Shown here piece by piece: positions 11,742 through 23,970 of a stretch of 64,000 nucleotides of DNA; the stretch's first letter is position 1; every line of letters begins with the position of its first letter. The position numbers and the translations under genes are program-made. The stretch lies in NCBI GenBank assembly GCA_000499405.2, contig HG738137.1, positions 4,526,001-4,590,000 on the forward strand, written 5' to 3'. The notes under the pieces were generated by a model that saw only the letters and a program-made list of their open reading frames with translations, ran no database searches and was not told the origin of the DNA. This DNA is from Onchocerca volvulus (Eukaryota; Nematoda; Chromadorea; Rhabditida; Onchocercidae).

Positions 11742-14700
11742 ATGCCTTTTATTGGAAAGGATTGGCGAGCACCCGGTGAGACATGGGTATGGTGCTCCAA
11801 TACCGATGGATGGGAACAGGTGAAACTACGACCAATTCAGGTAATAATTAGCTCAAAGATTTTCTATCGTTCGATTTAAATTTATAGACAGAGAGAAAGA
11901 GTAAAATTATCAGTCGAATGGTAAAATATCTTATTTGATAAAGTTTATTTAAAATGTTTCTTTTTGCTAGTGAAAGAATTGTGTCCATAATGATTCCCAA
12001 TATCACGTTTCGTAAATATAATATAAGATCAGTTCGAGAAAGATGGTTTATTTCAAGTGAAATAAGTCATCATTATTTCCTTCTAAAATGATCGATTTTT
12101 TTTACTTGTTAAAAAGAGTCATTTTTTACCCGATTCCTTTTACTAGCAAACATAGTAATCTCAGTGCTATATGCTTAAGTGCATCCAGAGAGTGCCAAGA
12201 TTTATCATCAGCAAATCTTAACCAGGAACTTGAGGTATGCTAAGTCCCATAGAAAAACAGTGAGAAGTTGTAAAAACTTTGTAAAATGTCCCATAAGTAC
12301 AGAACATTTTGTTTCGTCCAATAAATCGATATAACTTTAGTATATATCACTAATATATCCTTTCAAAAGCAATACACGCAGGATATGATAGTTCCTTATT
12401 CTTGTTCTCCAATCTTTGTCCTATAAATTTCCATTCTCTAATTTTCTGTGAAGCATAAATCTAAAATAATTAGAAGTCTTTTCTTTTTTTTTTATTTTCA
12501 TCATAAATAATATGTGAAAATAAAAAAGATTTGCACAATGATATCTCCCCTACAAGTACTACGGTAAAGAAATCACAAAAATTGGGACGTTTTTGAGTTT
12601 GTCATGAAAATAGAAGGCTTTTCTTGTACGATTTCGTACGACATCAAATTTCTATCTGATTGTAAAAATGGGCATGTTTTTTACTGAATTTTCAAACTAT
12701 AGCAAGTGGATGAAGCAGGCGATGCAACCCGGTCACCAGTTTGTAGTTCGTTAATCAAAATCACGCGTAATGTATCTTCCATGTCGCTTTCAAGTAACGA
12801 TGAAAATTCTCCACGATCGGATACTGATGATTCCGGTAACTTTTGTTTATGCTTTTCTTCTTTCGACCAAGTTGGCTTGAATATTCGTGTTGACTGGTTA
12901 CTAGAAAGTTAAGTTAAGGACGGATGTTAAATGAATTTCAATATGAAGATTGTTTTTATCATTTTGTCCTCCTGTTATTTGATAGTATATCATTTCCAGT
13001 GATGACTTATTTTGTGCATGTATGCAAGTTTTGGGTTAATATTTGATTTATTGCTTGAAAATGCATTTTTTTTTAAATTCTAAATAATCAAGAGAAAAGT
13101 AGAAACATAATTTGATGCTGATGTTTCGAATTATCCCGTTTCAATTTTTGTTAATTTTTCCTAGTTTTCCTTTTTGCTTTTCTTTTTTCTTAAGAAATTA
13201 AAAACGACTTGACATCAAGATTTTACATAGATTGAAAAGAATATTTTAGTTTCGGAGAGTGATGATTGGATCCCACATTGTTTCGTCAAAACGGGAAAAT
13301 CCAAGGAGGTTGGTTTAATTCAGTACTTTTAAATCTCTCGAAATAATTTAGTAAATGTGAAATTTTGAAACAACGAATTTGTCGTGTAGCCAAGTCATTA
13401 TCTGCACATATAAGTTATTCAAATAATTGTGTCAAATCTCAGGTAATCTCATATTTCTAATGTTTAAACTTCCTAGTTCAAAAATATTTTAAATAATTTG
13501 AACAAAAAAAAATGTTTTTTTTCCTGAAAGAGCTGTTACCTCTGGAAAAAACAATGCTGCTTTGAATTCTGTATAATCTGGACTTCTTAGCAAAGCTATA
13601 GAATGTGCAAATTTAAACAAAATTCACATTACTGAATTATAATCGAAAAATTACAATTAAGATAGTTGGGAAATGATATGAAATTCTGTACACATTCATA
13701 TTTTACATTGAAAGTATTCTAAATCTAAGTCTTAACTAAAATTTATGTTTAGTTTGTTGGATGTACAAGTATGAGTGAGGCATTTCATCGGTTGGACTTG
13801 GCACGAGCCGTGAGTGATGTCCGAAGATTCAATTATATTTGTAAAGTAAGTTTGAAGATTAGAAAGTAAAGTCTAAAGAACTTATTTTTCTGGCCACTAA
13901 ATTGAAATATATAAATATATATACTGGAGACATGCATTCTTCATACGATTTATTGGCAGGTTGTACAAATCCTCGTTCAAGAGAAGTTGCAGAATCTTAG
14001 TGCCACTGCTCGAAAAGCTCTTCTTTCCATTATTAAGGCAATTGTACTTATATGTTAGTTTTATTTTCACTCAGACAAGAAATGTTTTATATATTGTTTA
14101 ATTCATCATATATTTATCTTTCTGTTAAGCTTGAAGCAGTTTGGAAAAGAATCATTTTTGATGTTATTCTTTGCACATATTTTAAGAAAAGATAGTTTTA
14201 AAAGTCTAATTTGAAGAGAAATATCATTAAAATAGTATGATTTTAACTTTACTTGAATATTCAGGTGTTGAAAAGGACCTCCATATATCCATAGCACGAT
14301 CTCTTGTTTGTGATTTTGGTACGGGTCTTGAAGGTCATTTGTATGGTTCACCTCAATTAGTTTCAAAGCAACAAAATATGATAGGTGATTTGTTGGAACT
14401 TATTTCCGAACGACGACCTCGTACATTAGCGGATAGTGACGAAGAATCAGTAACATTTATGGATTTACCACGAGAAATTTTGTCAGTGATTTTGAGGTAA
14501 GTTTTTGTCTTGTTTAATTCTTATGTTACAACTTGACGTATTGAAAGAAATAATTTCACTAATGCGATGAATTGATAAAGAAATAAAGATAAAATTGTTG
14601 TAAACTTCTCCGATTAGTTTTTTGCACTCTAAGTGTTTGAAGTAACTATATAATACAAAATAATAAGTTATTGGAAATCGGTCATTCTTTGCTTTATCAC

Positions 14701-15468
14701 CATATGGATTTTTTTTTAATCTTATTCACGAGCTTTTGAAAGAATTGTTCTTATGCACATGATTTTCTTATACATAACCGGGAAAACAGTCGTTAGTGTA
14801 TTAAAAAAAACAAATAGAAAAATGGATAGATTTATAGTTTCATCACTTGTTTGAATTTTCAAGTCGTTTTATCCCAATCATTTTTAATCATTCAAATTAT
14901 TTAAGCTTAGATTTTTGTACAGAAAGCTTCCTGATCATGTTTCGCTGCTTGAAGTTGCTAAAGCACATGAAGTTCTGGATGCCATTGTCGAGAAAGAAGA
15001 ACAGCTTTGGGCATCTCTGTGTAATTTCCACTTTACACAGGAGCAGACTACAAAAATTAAGAGAGATTCGATTTCGTGGCGTCATGCCTTCTTCGAACTT
15101 AAAAAATATTGTGGATTGCGGGAATTTTATGCTGATCTGATCCATCTTTGTTGTCACTGTAAAGCCATATTTTGGAAAGTGAGTTTTTTAATCTGTCTTT
15201 GTTCATTTTTTGATTTTGGAAATCCAATTTTTTTTTCCTGGATTTCAGATAAGGAGCGAATAGACTGTTTTGATGGGCATAGGATATGTGAGGATAGGAT
15301 GGTATATTTTATTTTAATTGATCGCATATTCGGAATGTTAAATATGAAGCTTGAGATAAAAAAACTGGCATATACTTCCAGGATCATGGGCATCCATGTA
15401 TATCGAAGGATACACCTTCAGTGCGTGTTACTCCTCAACAGTTTGTTGATATGTTACTGTTTCTGTGA
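11742..15468 (+). CDS. mfb-1: F-box protein of the FBXO32 (atrogin-1)/FBXO25 family
   Basis: Eight exons: 11742-11840, 12703-12835, 13250-13308, 13753-13845, 13960-14053, 14265-14496, 14923-15178 and 15382-15468. They give 350 residues, against 355 for human FBXO32. The start MPFIGKDWRAPGETW mirrors the family start MPFLGQDWRSPGQNW. Other signatures are SEAFHRLDLARAVSDVRRFN, close to the vertebrate block around EAFNRLDF, the F-box at about 222-275 (VTFMDLPREILSVILRKLP), and the C-terminal LCCHCKAIFWKDHGHPC followed by VTPQQFVDMLLFL. The family supplies the substrate-recognition subunit of SCF (Skp1-cullin-F-box) ubiquitin ligases; atrogin-1 acts in muscle protein turnover. The nematode orthologue is called mfb-1 in Caenorhabditis, so I use that symbol. 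A plus-strand alternative reading around 11623 is a shadow. The model is complete and all phases agree. Confidence 0.92.
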
Positions 15469-16802
15469 AAAAAAACTTGATTGATTTATGGTATCGGTGT
15501 GAATTTATTTGTGAATGTACAGTGACTTTATAATGTTTTATTCCTTTTATTATCCACTGTGTATATTTGCAGTATATCTAAAAATCAGATTTTATGTTCA
15601 AAAGTTGGGTAAAAGTTTATGAATGAAAAGACGAAAAGATCTACTCCGTAAGAAGAATACAAATTGCTCTTCTAGGTTCCCATTGCTTTTACTTTAGATT
15701 TCTTATTTGAATTTTAATTTTTAAATCTAATCAGGATGATTTTTTCAATTTATAAAAATCAGTTTTTAAAAAAAATCAGTTCGAAGATTGTGTTATATGT
15801 TTGTGATTTGTAGGTTCTTGTAATATTTTTGTAATATTCACATTTGTATATTTTATTAATTTTAGATATTTTCAAATTTTCCATTATAAAATCTTTGGTC
15901 AACATTTCATGCTCTTTGTATAATATTTGTAATATTTCCTACTTTGGGGCAGAGCTTTGTATCCTAAATGTGACAGATTACGAATTCATACCAGGTTGTA
16001 ATTAATAATGGTAAATCATCTTGTGTTCTATTGTATCAAATTATTTTGATAAATATAATTAAAACGCACAACAACATGTCGCTACTTATAAACTCTCCTG
16101 TTTATTGCTTATCGATGCTTGCTTGCTAGAATTTTCCATCACTGTGCTTCCATTTATTCTAAATGTTGAAGAATATTTAAATAGAAATAATCGTGCTCGT
16201 TATCATTGTGTCCATACAAAAAGTTTGTTTGTGGTCGTTCTTCCAAGAGTAATCGTTTCATTCATCTTCAAAATAAATGTAAGTAATTGAATTATCTGAT
16301 TGAAGTATTACTAATAAACGACATTGCTAGTTTATCGTATGATTTTGCAGTGGTTAAGCTCATAAAGATAAACTCGAAATTTTATGTATGAATTGAATAT
16401 AAGATATGACGATGTGTAAGTTGGCAACCTAAAGTATTCTGAATACTCTGATATGTGAACGCTGTAAACTTCACTTTTCCCATAACTTTGATAGTATGAT
16501 GAACAGACTGAATAAAAATTTATGGCCAGTTTTTATACTTAAAGAATGAAAAATTGATGGAAATCAATTATGAGATACTCGTTGTGTATATTTTTTATAA
16601 TGTTTAGATGTGAAGAAAATTTCGTCTAACTTATAATCTACCTCTCTAATAACTATACTCCGTGAAACTTATAATCTACCTCTCTAATAACTATACTCCG
16701 TTTATAAAAAATAAAAATAGACAACTGAAAACTATATGGATTTTAAAATAAACAGAAACCCGTAAAATAATCCTTTCTAAGAGTGCAAATAATAAATTGA
16801 AA
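15469..16802. other. Gap between the F-box and tetraspanin genes
   Basis: No exon seen on either strand. AT-rich, with one perfect tandem duplication at 16628-16701, listed separately. Confidence 0.6.
16628..16701. repeat. Perfect tandem duplication, 36-bp copies
   Basis: The 36-base segment beginning AACTTATAATCTACCTCTCT occurs at 16628-16663 and again at 16666-16701 without a difference, two bases apart. It lies about 100 bases upstream of the tetraspanin start codon, so it may sit in that promoter. Confidence 0.9.
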
Positions 16803-19800
16803 ATGGTATGTCCGCTGATGCGTATGGATCAAGCAAGACGCAAAAAATACGCTTTGGCAGCATGTTTCTTGCATGCTATCTCCGCATTTTTTATCTTTAT
16901 CAGTGAAGCTAATCACTTGTTGGTGTTACCGAAACTGACGTATGTGTCTTGTTACTAATCTCTTTTTTAGATTTAGTACTTCCATAGATTCTATTAGGAT
17001 TCTTAAATGATGAAGAGGTAAGCACAATGATTTTGGAAAATTTTTGTGTAAAATTTGTAAGGTTTTGCGGTATCTTATTTGGTTCCAAAAAGAAGCAGTT
17101 TTCTTTCTTTTTTTTTTGATAAAATCTTTTGTTAGACATGCAATCATCTTTGCCAAATGTAATTAGTGCAAGTAAGTATTGACTATTAGCTAGAAATGAC
17201 ATGCAAAAAAAAATTATATTTGGAATTTATTTTTATATCAAGAAGCTTTGAAATCTTAAATTGAAGTTACAGGCAAAGCGTAACACAATTTATTATCCAT
17301 CATAGTTTTTTGATAAGTCTCATACCTTTCATAACTGCTTTCCTGCAACTATTAATGTTCGCAGTTCACGTCTATTCGATAGTTGCTTTTGCCGAACAAC
17401 GACAAACTTACTCGAAATGGAGTCCGTTGTATCTTAAGGTCAGTCTGTTATATTCTATCGAATGCCCTCTTGATCTGATTTTAAAACAAGGAAGACTTGC
17501 CAGATTCTCATTTGCATTTTACTCTCGAATGCAACGGCAAAGCCTTATGCTGTTTCTCTTCTTTACGTTCTGATTGAACTCTCTATGAAGTTTCACCAAA
17601 ACTTGTTGAACAAGCAGAATCTGAGCAACTTCTGAAAAGTCACTTAAAAAGACAATATCTGTAGAATACCAATTGATATGCTCATGATGATAATATTCGT
17701 TTTTTGCATCAATTTATCATCAATTGATATTGTTATATTTCAGCTGTTTATATCGATTCTTAAAATCTCATCCTTCTTTTCTTTATTTATTATTGTCATC
17801 ACTATCATTTACTATCAGAAGTTTGACACTTTCTTAAAAATTGGAATAACTGAGGTAAAATCACACCACAATCTTCTAAGCATGGATTATTATTTCGTTT
17901 AGTTTTCGAAAACAAACTTAGAGTGAAAGATTGAGTTAAATTAACTTTGAAATTTCCTGAACAGTTTAATTTGTCAACAGAATTATACAGTTATAGCTCA
18001 TGATTAGCTTCAGTACAATTCAAACAGATCGAAATAAAATGAACTGGTTGCAAGGGTTTTTCAAATGTTGTGGCGTTTTTGGTTATGACGACTGGCTACC
18101 TCTAACGGCTAACAATAGCCTGATAGAGTCGTAAGTTAGAATAAAAAAGTAAACATAAACAAATATATACTTTTTGGTTCACTTCTTTTTTTCAATATTT
18201 TACAATGATCTCTTCGTTTCTTCAACGCTACATGCTCCATATTAACGGATACTAGTATGGGAGTTATTACTAATCTATTCTCAAATAATTTTACACATTT
18301 ATTTCAATCTTCTTAATTATTTATTCCAACTTCCGATCATTTCCAACCTTTTTTCAATGATTTATTTCATACTTCTTCCAGGAACATCTACCTAGCATTT
18401 TTTTCGCTTCTAACTAAAAATTGTTGTTATACTTATTTCAGCAACTTATTGACTTCTAGCAATAGCGAATATTCAATCAGTTTTTATCTGAGTATTCTAG
18501 ACAAATATATCCATCGATATGCTTTCAAATAAGCATTATTATATGTTTCTATCAAAATTCGTTAAGTTATATTTCGAATCCGATCTCTAGTTCTTACGTC
18601 TCTTTAGAATGATAAATTTTAAAATTCGAAGCAAATTTCAGCAACCTGATAACCGACAAGAAAAACAAGTGGTCTCACTGTACTGGGAATGGCTGTTATC
18701 TGCCACATTCATGTTGTATAAACAGTCAATTGAAGTGCTCCTCACTGATATTATTACGGAATTTTACAAAAAATGAAGAAGTTGGCAAACATAGAGCTAA
18801 GGAATGGTTTTATTCGGCAGGTGAGATTTTGTTCAGTGTTCAGATCACAAGTTGTCAAATTTTAATTTCTCCTTCGCTTGGATCATGTAGATTCTTTTGC
18901 TATCATTGCGATAAGTTTTCATCGCTGACAATTCTCAGAGACGTAGTTAAATTGTGTCATCTGTTGTCATATATCATAGCTGAATAAATTGCTGCAAATA
19001 GTTACTAATTCAGCTAACATCGTTAGTTTTATTCAAGAAATGAACAATTTGAATATAATTTATGAAGCATTTCACTTATTTCTTGTTTTATTCTTGCCAC
19101 TTCCCTCTCTAAAACAAAAATTTTGAAGAACTGATGAGGCAGCATAAATGTAATCCTACTTGTTTTCAACCATTCTTCGCAACATTTGGGAAGCTATTTA
19201 TTCATTTGTCTTTTCTTTTCTTTTTTTTTTTGGTGTTACATCATCCGTTTTAATTTTTTCTTCATTCTCTTTCTAACCATTGTGCAATTCATTGTACCCT
19301 TCATTCTCTTTCATGTTCAGGTCTTTCAGGTTGTGTTGATCAGATTAATCGCAGCTTCAGCATCGGTCTATTAGTCGCTTTTTCTGTCGTTAATTTTATA
19401 ATACAATCCTTTACTTTGCTGTATTCACAAATTGCTTTTTCGAGCTATTATATGGTTGGCTGTTGTGCTGTTGAAGATGCTACTGCCGTACTTCCGGCAT
19501 GGATTCTGCCATTTCCACCACCGTATCCACAGACTCTTGTTAAAGTTCGTTTGTTTTCCTCTTCTGAGAAGTTCATCTTGTATGAGCTGCACTTGAATTT
19601 GTTAAGAATTCGTCTCTCGAACTTTATAAAGGGCAATAGTTAGGAGTATTGAGATGGGTCTCCTACATATCATCATAGGTTATCTTTGTTTTATGCGATA
19701 TGGCGATCATCAGGTAATCATTTGTGACAAAGGTATTTGGATGTTCTTGCAAATTGACTTATTTTTCTTTTTTAGTGATTTGAATAAGAATGTTTGATTA

Positions 19801-21757
19801 AACCGAAAATTGGAATTTTTACAAGTTTTTATAAATTAGCAATGTTTCGCGAAATTTTCATTTATAAGTTAGTCGAAAAAGTCATTTTTATAATGTTCCA
19901 TCAGTGATTGCTTAATTATTTCCTAGAAGTGTCAAGAACTCTTGAAGCAAGGACGTGATTTCCGAGAATTGAATTACGTGAATTGAAGTATCATTTTACT
20001 CACATTCTTCCTACAGTTATTTTATTGTTTCATAAATTACTTTTTCATTTTAAATAAAAAATCTGATCTTTCAATTTATAAGCATTATTATGCTCTTCAT
20101 TAATGTCGAACAACACCAAATATCAGAAAAAGGAATGCATGCTATGCGATTTTTGTATGCTTGTTTAGCGCTCCATTATTGCCAAAATTATTTTGCAGTT
20201 TACTGGAAGCATTGAACTGCATTTGTTCGTATGTTGAATTCAAATCCTAAATTTTGGCACAATACCAATCAAGAAACTTTTTGAACAGTCTTTGAATTGA
20301 TACAGTCATTTTCTGATGCCAGTCATTCCATTTCAGTTAATATAATCAGTCAGAGGAAAAAAGTTAAAATAATTTTCAAAGAGCTGATTTAATTATCGAA
20401 TTGTCTCTTACACAGAGATTTCTTGAATTAATAGAAAGTATTTGCAGAGAATTAATAAATTCGTAGTAATTATAAACAACTGTTTCGTCTGTTTGCATTG
20501 GATTATGATATATAGTGTGTAAAATTGATTCAATTTTTTCGTTAAATTTATTGAAAAGATATAAAAACATTGAAGACAGAATCATTTTTTGTTCATATTG
20601 TTGCGATACTTCGTTAACCTGAGATTAGAGACGATTTAATAGCATTGGGATTTGAGGGATGGCTCGATGCTTCATCGAATCGAAATAATGTTAAAGATTT
20701 TTTGCAGACAAAAATATGCTTTAGAAATCAATCAATAACTGGTAATGTTCAACAATACCATGCTGGTACATTATTGACACATTATCACTGATTGATTTCT
20801 ACTAGTACAATAAACCAATACAAAGAAATACTCATTTTTGACTGAACAAAAGGACAAAAGATAAACGAAAAAATAATAAATGGAATTCCGAAGAGACAAA
20901 ATTATTTTCTTTTCCCATTTGACACAACTTTTGTTCGTTCCACAATCTACGTCAAACTCCGTGTCGTATCCCATTGTATGCAAAGGAAAGAATCCTTGAG
21001 TAGGCTTTTATTTTCTCAATATCAATCTTCCGATTTGAAGAGAAAAAAAAATCCACTTCCAAAGATAATAATCTCTCATAAATTTACTTGTTTGTATAAC
21101 TGAATAGGCCGTCTAGTAATCTAAGCTACGAAATAATTTCCATGTATATTTATAATGACAAGCATGATTAAAATGCTTTTTTTTCTCATAAAAATTTGAA
21201 AATATTCAAAGATTTTAAATACTTGTAGAGCTTAGAAGAATCTCTGTAAAATATCATTGCCAATCACTGGAAACAATCAATATCTTATTTTTGATCTTAA
21301 GAGTAAATATTTCTGATTTGTTCTGAGCGATTCGGTCACACATTTCTGCTGCAATTTATGGATTATATTTGAAGTTGAATGGATTAGGAAGAATGGATAG
21401 TAATGTGATTTATCTTAACGAAGAGATATATTATCTTATGAAATTATAGCCATATGTTATTCCGATAAATTGCAATTATTATCCTTCAGATTTGAAGACA
21501 TCACATTTGTGGAAATACTAATTCGACAAATCTGCATTCTTCTCACGGACTTTAATTTTTTTTTTTTTTTTTTTTTTTCAGAATCCTTCATTTGTGATGC
21601 AAAAATAGACGAATATAATGAGTATAAAACATTTAAAACTACATTTGAAGGTAAAGCCATAGTCAAGTGTGAAGCAGAAAGAATTGAATTGAAAAATTGT
21701 CCTGTAGATGCATTGGAAGGGAATAGTGTTTATTTGTGGACAGAAACTATTGAATAG
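16803..21757 (+). CDS. Tetraspanin-family membrane protein
   Basis: Confident exons: 16803-16939, 17306-17438, 17744-17854, 17997-18130, 18642-18820 and 19321-19544 (or to 19548). They encode four hydrophobic segments in tetraspanin order: TM1 in exon 1, TM2 in exon 2, TM3 in exon 3 and TM4 in exon 6. The large extracellular loop sits between TM3 and TM4. It carries the diagnostic CCG (KCCGVFGYDDW, Cys 151-152) and later cysteines including PHSCCIN. Tetraspanins organise membrane protein complexes; in parasitic worms many are surface or cuticle-associated. The tail is uncertain: pieces at 20643-20741 and 21582-21757 fit if exon 6 ends at 19548 with donor GTTTGT, giving 398 residues. If exon 6 ends at 19544, the acceptor at 21581 gives a short tail NPSFVMQK and a stop. 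The long version would be unusually long for the family (mostly 200-300). Confidence 0.75.
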
Positions 21758-23970
21758 AATTACAATTGGAATTGAATAGAATTAGAATTGAAATGAATAT
21801 GAAATAAGAGATGAATTTTGTGAGAGTATAAGAGAGTGATTATAGGATTTGTCGTTAAGTTGGGATTTTCACTCTTTCTCATTCGCAAGAAAACGGATCG
21901 AATATCTGGCATAACTTTCAAAATCTATTTTGATGCATTCTCAAATACTGTTCCTTTATTTGAATGCATTTTACACAGTGTCGTTTATACCTTCGTCATT
22001 TCTCCATTATTTCTCACTTCTTTGATTGAAAAACTCAGTATAATTTATGGATGGAATAATTCCTGATAATACTAGTGATGATGATTTTCATCGATTTTTT
22101 TTACTTAAGTTTTATATCAAACATCAAAGTATTTAGACATTCTTCTGGTCTTTGCACTTTCATTCCATTCTCGTCTATGAGCAATTTTTCAAGACGTTCG
22201 TTTTCGTTTTCGCCATTGGAAATTCTAAATCATTTAGAAAGACTTTTGTTTATTTTAATTTTTTCATGTTCAAATATCCATATACTAGCCAGAAAAGAGT
22301 ATAGTATAGGAGGAACTATCCGAGAGATTGTAACATCCCAATTTTTATGCATATGTATTTCCATGCTTGGAGATCCACCGAAAAAGTCAATAAAGTCCTC
22401 ACATAGAAATCGCTATAAGTTTGGTTTTTCTGTTTTCGTTTTGTTTTCCTTTCTTGTTCCAACAAATTAAAAATTCGCCTCATTTTACTTTTTATTTCAG
22501 TCCTTTTGGCTAAAACAAAGCAACTATTTGTCGTAGGTTCGAAGACATTGGTTGAATAACTTTTAAGTTTGTGAGTTGTTTAGTTATTTGTTGTTTGCTT
22601 CTTCTCCCATTTATGTATGAACTGTTTGGCGTATTGTTCGACATATTTATGACGTTTATAGTATAATCTATATTAACTCTAAAATAAGAGCATGAGTCGG
22701 CTAAAGAAGAGATTGAAGAGGAGGCAGTTATAATTTGGATTTGATCAGTTTATCTATTGTTAAATTTGTTCATCAAATGGATAACATGATTAAATTATAT
22801 ACGTATATATTATGAATCAGAATAAAATTTCAAGTAAATGATTCACATTTTGCAAAATTCTTTAATTATTATATGAAATTGGGCGATATTCTTTTTAACC
22901 ATAAAAAAAAACATAACTTTGAAAATTCCCTTAAATCTTGAATATTTTGCATGCTGAGATGAAATAATCAGAGTTGTTGGTCATTTTAATATATATCTAA
23001 TTTTGACATTTCTTCCACAATTCATTAACAATTTGAAGCATTCACAATATCATTTTCACTTTTTATTTCGCTGTTTTATCCAGCTTATCTCAATTGGTAT
23101 ATTTATTTTAATTTATCCTTTGTTTTAAACTAATTTAACCCATTCACTACAGTATCACCATCTTTCAGTGGGAATGTCATAATCAATATAAATGCGAAAA
23201 TTTTTAATCGAAATCAGAATAGAATAATTTTTTTTAATTTTTCGCATTTTTCATGCGGCCGGTAAGATTTATATTTCTTTTCTTTATGTAATAGTCATAA
23301 AAAGCTTATCTAGAATGACTTTGAAAGTAACTAACTTTTAATTTTTCCAATTTTAACTTCTCATTCATTATTTTAGACCCTTAGACTTCGATTCATTTAA
23401 TATGCAAGAAAGAACTTCCCACCTACTGCTCATCATTTCAGTGCAAATTGCTACGGCACCATAAGAACAGGTTATGAGTGCATTTAATGCTTTAAATATG
23501 CATGCCATCCATTCCTTCTCTTGACGTATTATCATGATATTATCACTCTTAGACCAACTCCATATCTTCTCAGTGATATTTCCATCACTCTATTATATGC
23601 TTTGCTTTTCTCTAAAATACCTTTCCTTTTACCTCTTGTTGAAGTTCTTTTAATTCCGAAATTTCATGGAAAGAGTCTTTGTGAAATTATTAATTTGGTG
23701 AATTCGATTAATTGCACACTTATTAACCAGAAGAATCTATAATCTTATCTTTCCAGTTATAGCAAATGCAATATAAATTGAGATTTGCGTTCTGTTTGCA
23801 TCGAAAAGATTTAATAGACTTGACGTATCATAGAAGAGCTGTAAATGAAGAGCTCTTTCTAATTTAGAAATGAATGTTTTCAGGATTGTTTGATGAATTT
23901 CCTTCAGTTTTCTAGAAATTTGTTCATCGGATTTGTTTTCAAATGTATGTATAATTTCACTTTATTTTAG
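21758..23970. other. Gap between the tetraspanin and RA-domain genes
   Basis: No gene I can support. A plus-strand open stretch of 131 codons (22075-22470) is rich in Phe and Ser and looks like the shadow of AT-rich DNA. The minus strand of 22110-22483 has several protein-like but mutually exclusive readings that I could not resolve into one gene. Confidence 0.45.

Noticed and set aside
22075..22470. 131-codon plus-strand open stretch
   Set aside because: Composition is dominated by Phe, Ser and Ile as expected for AT-rich shadow frames; no family resemblance.
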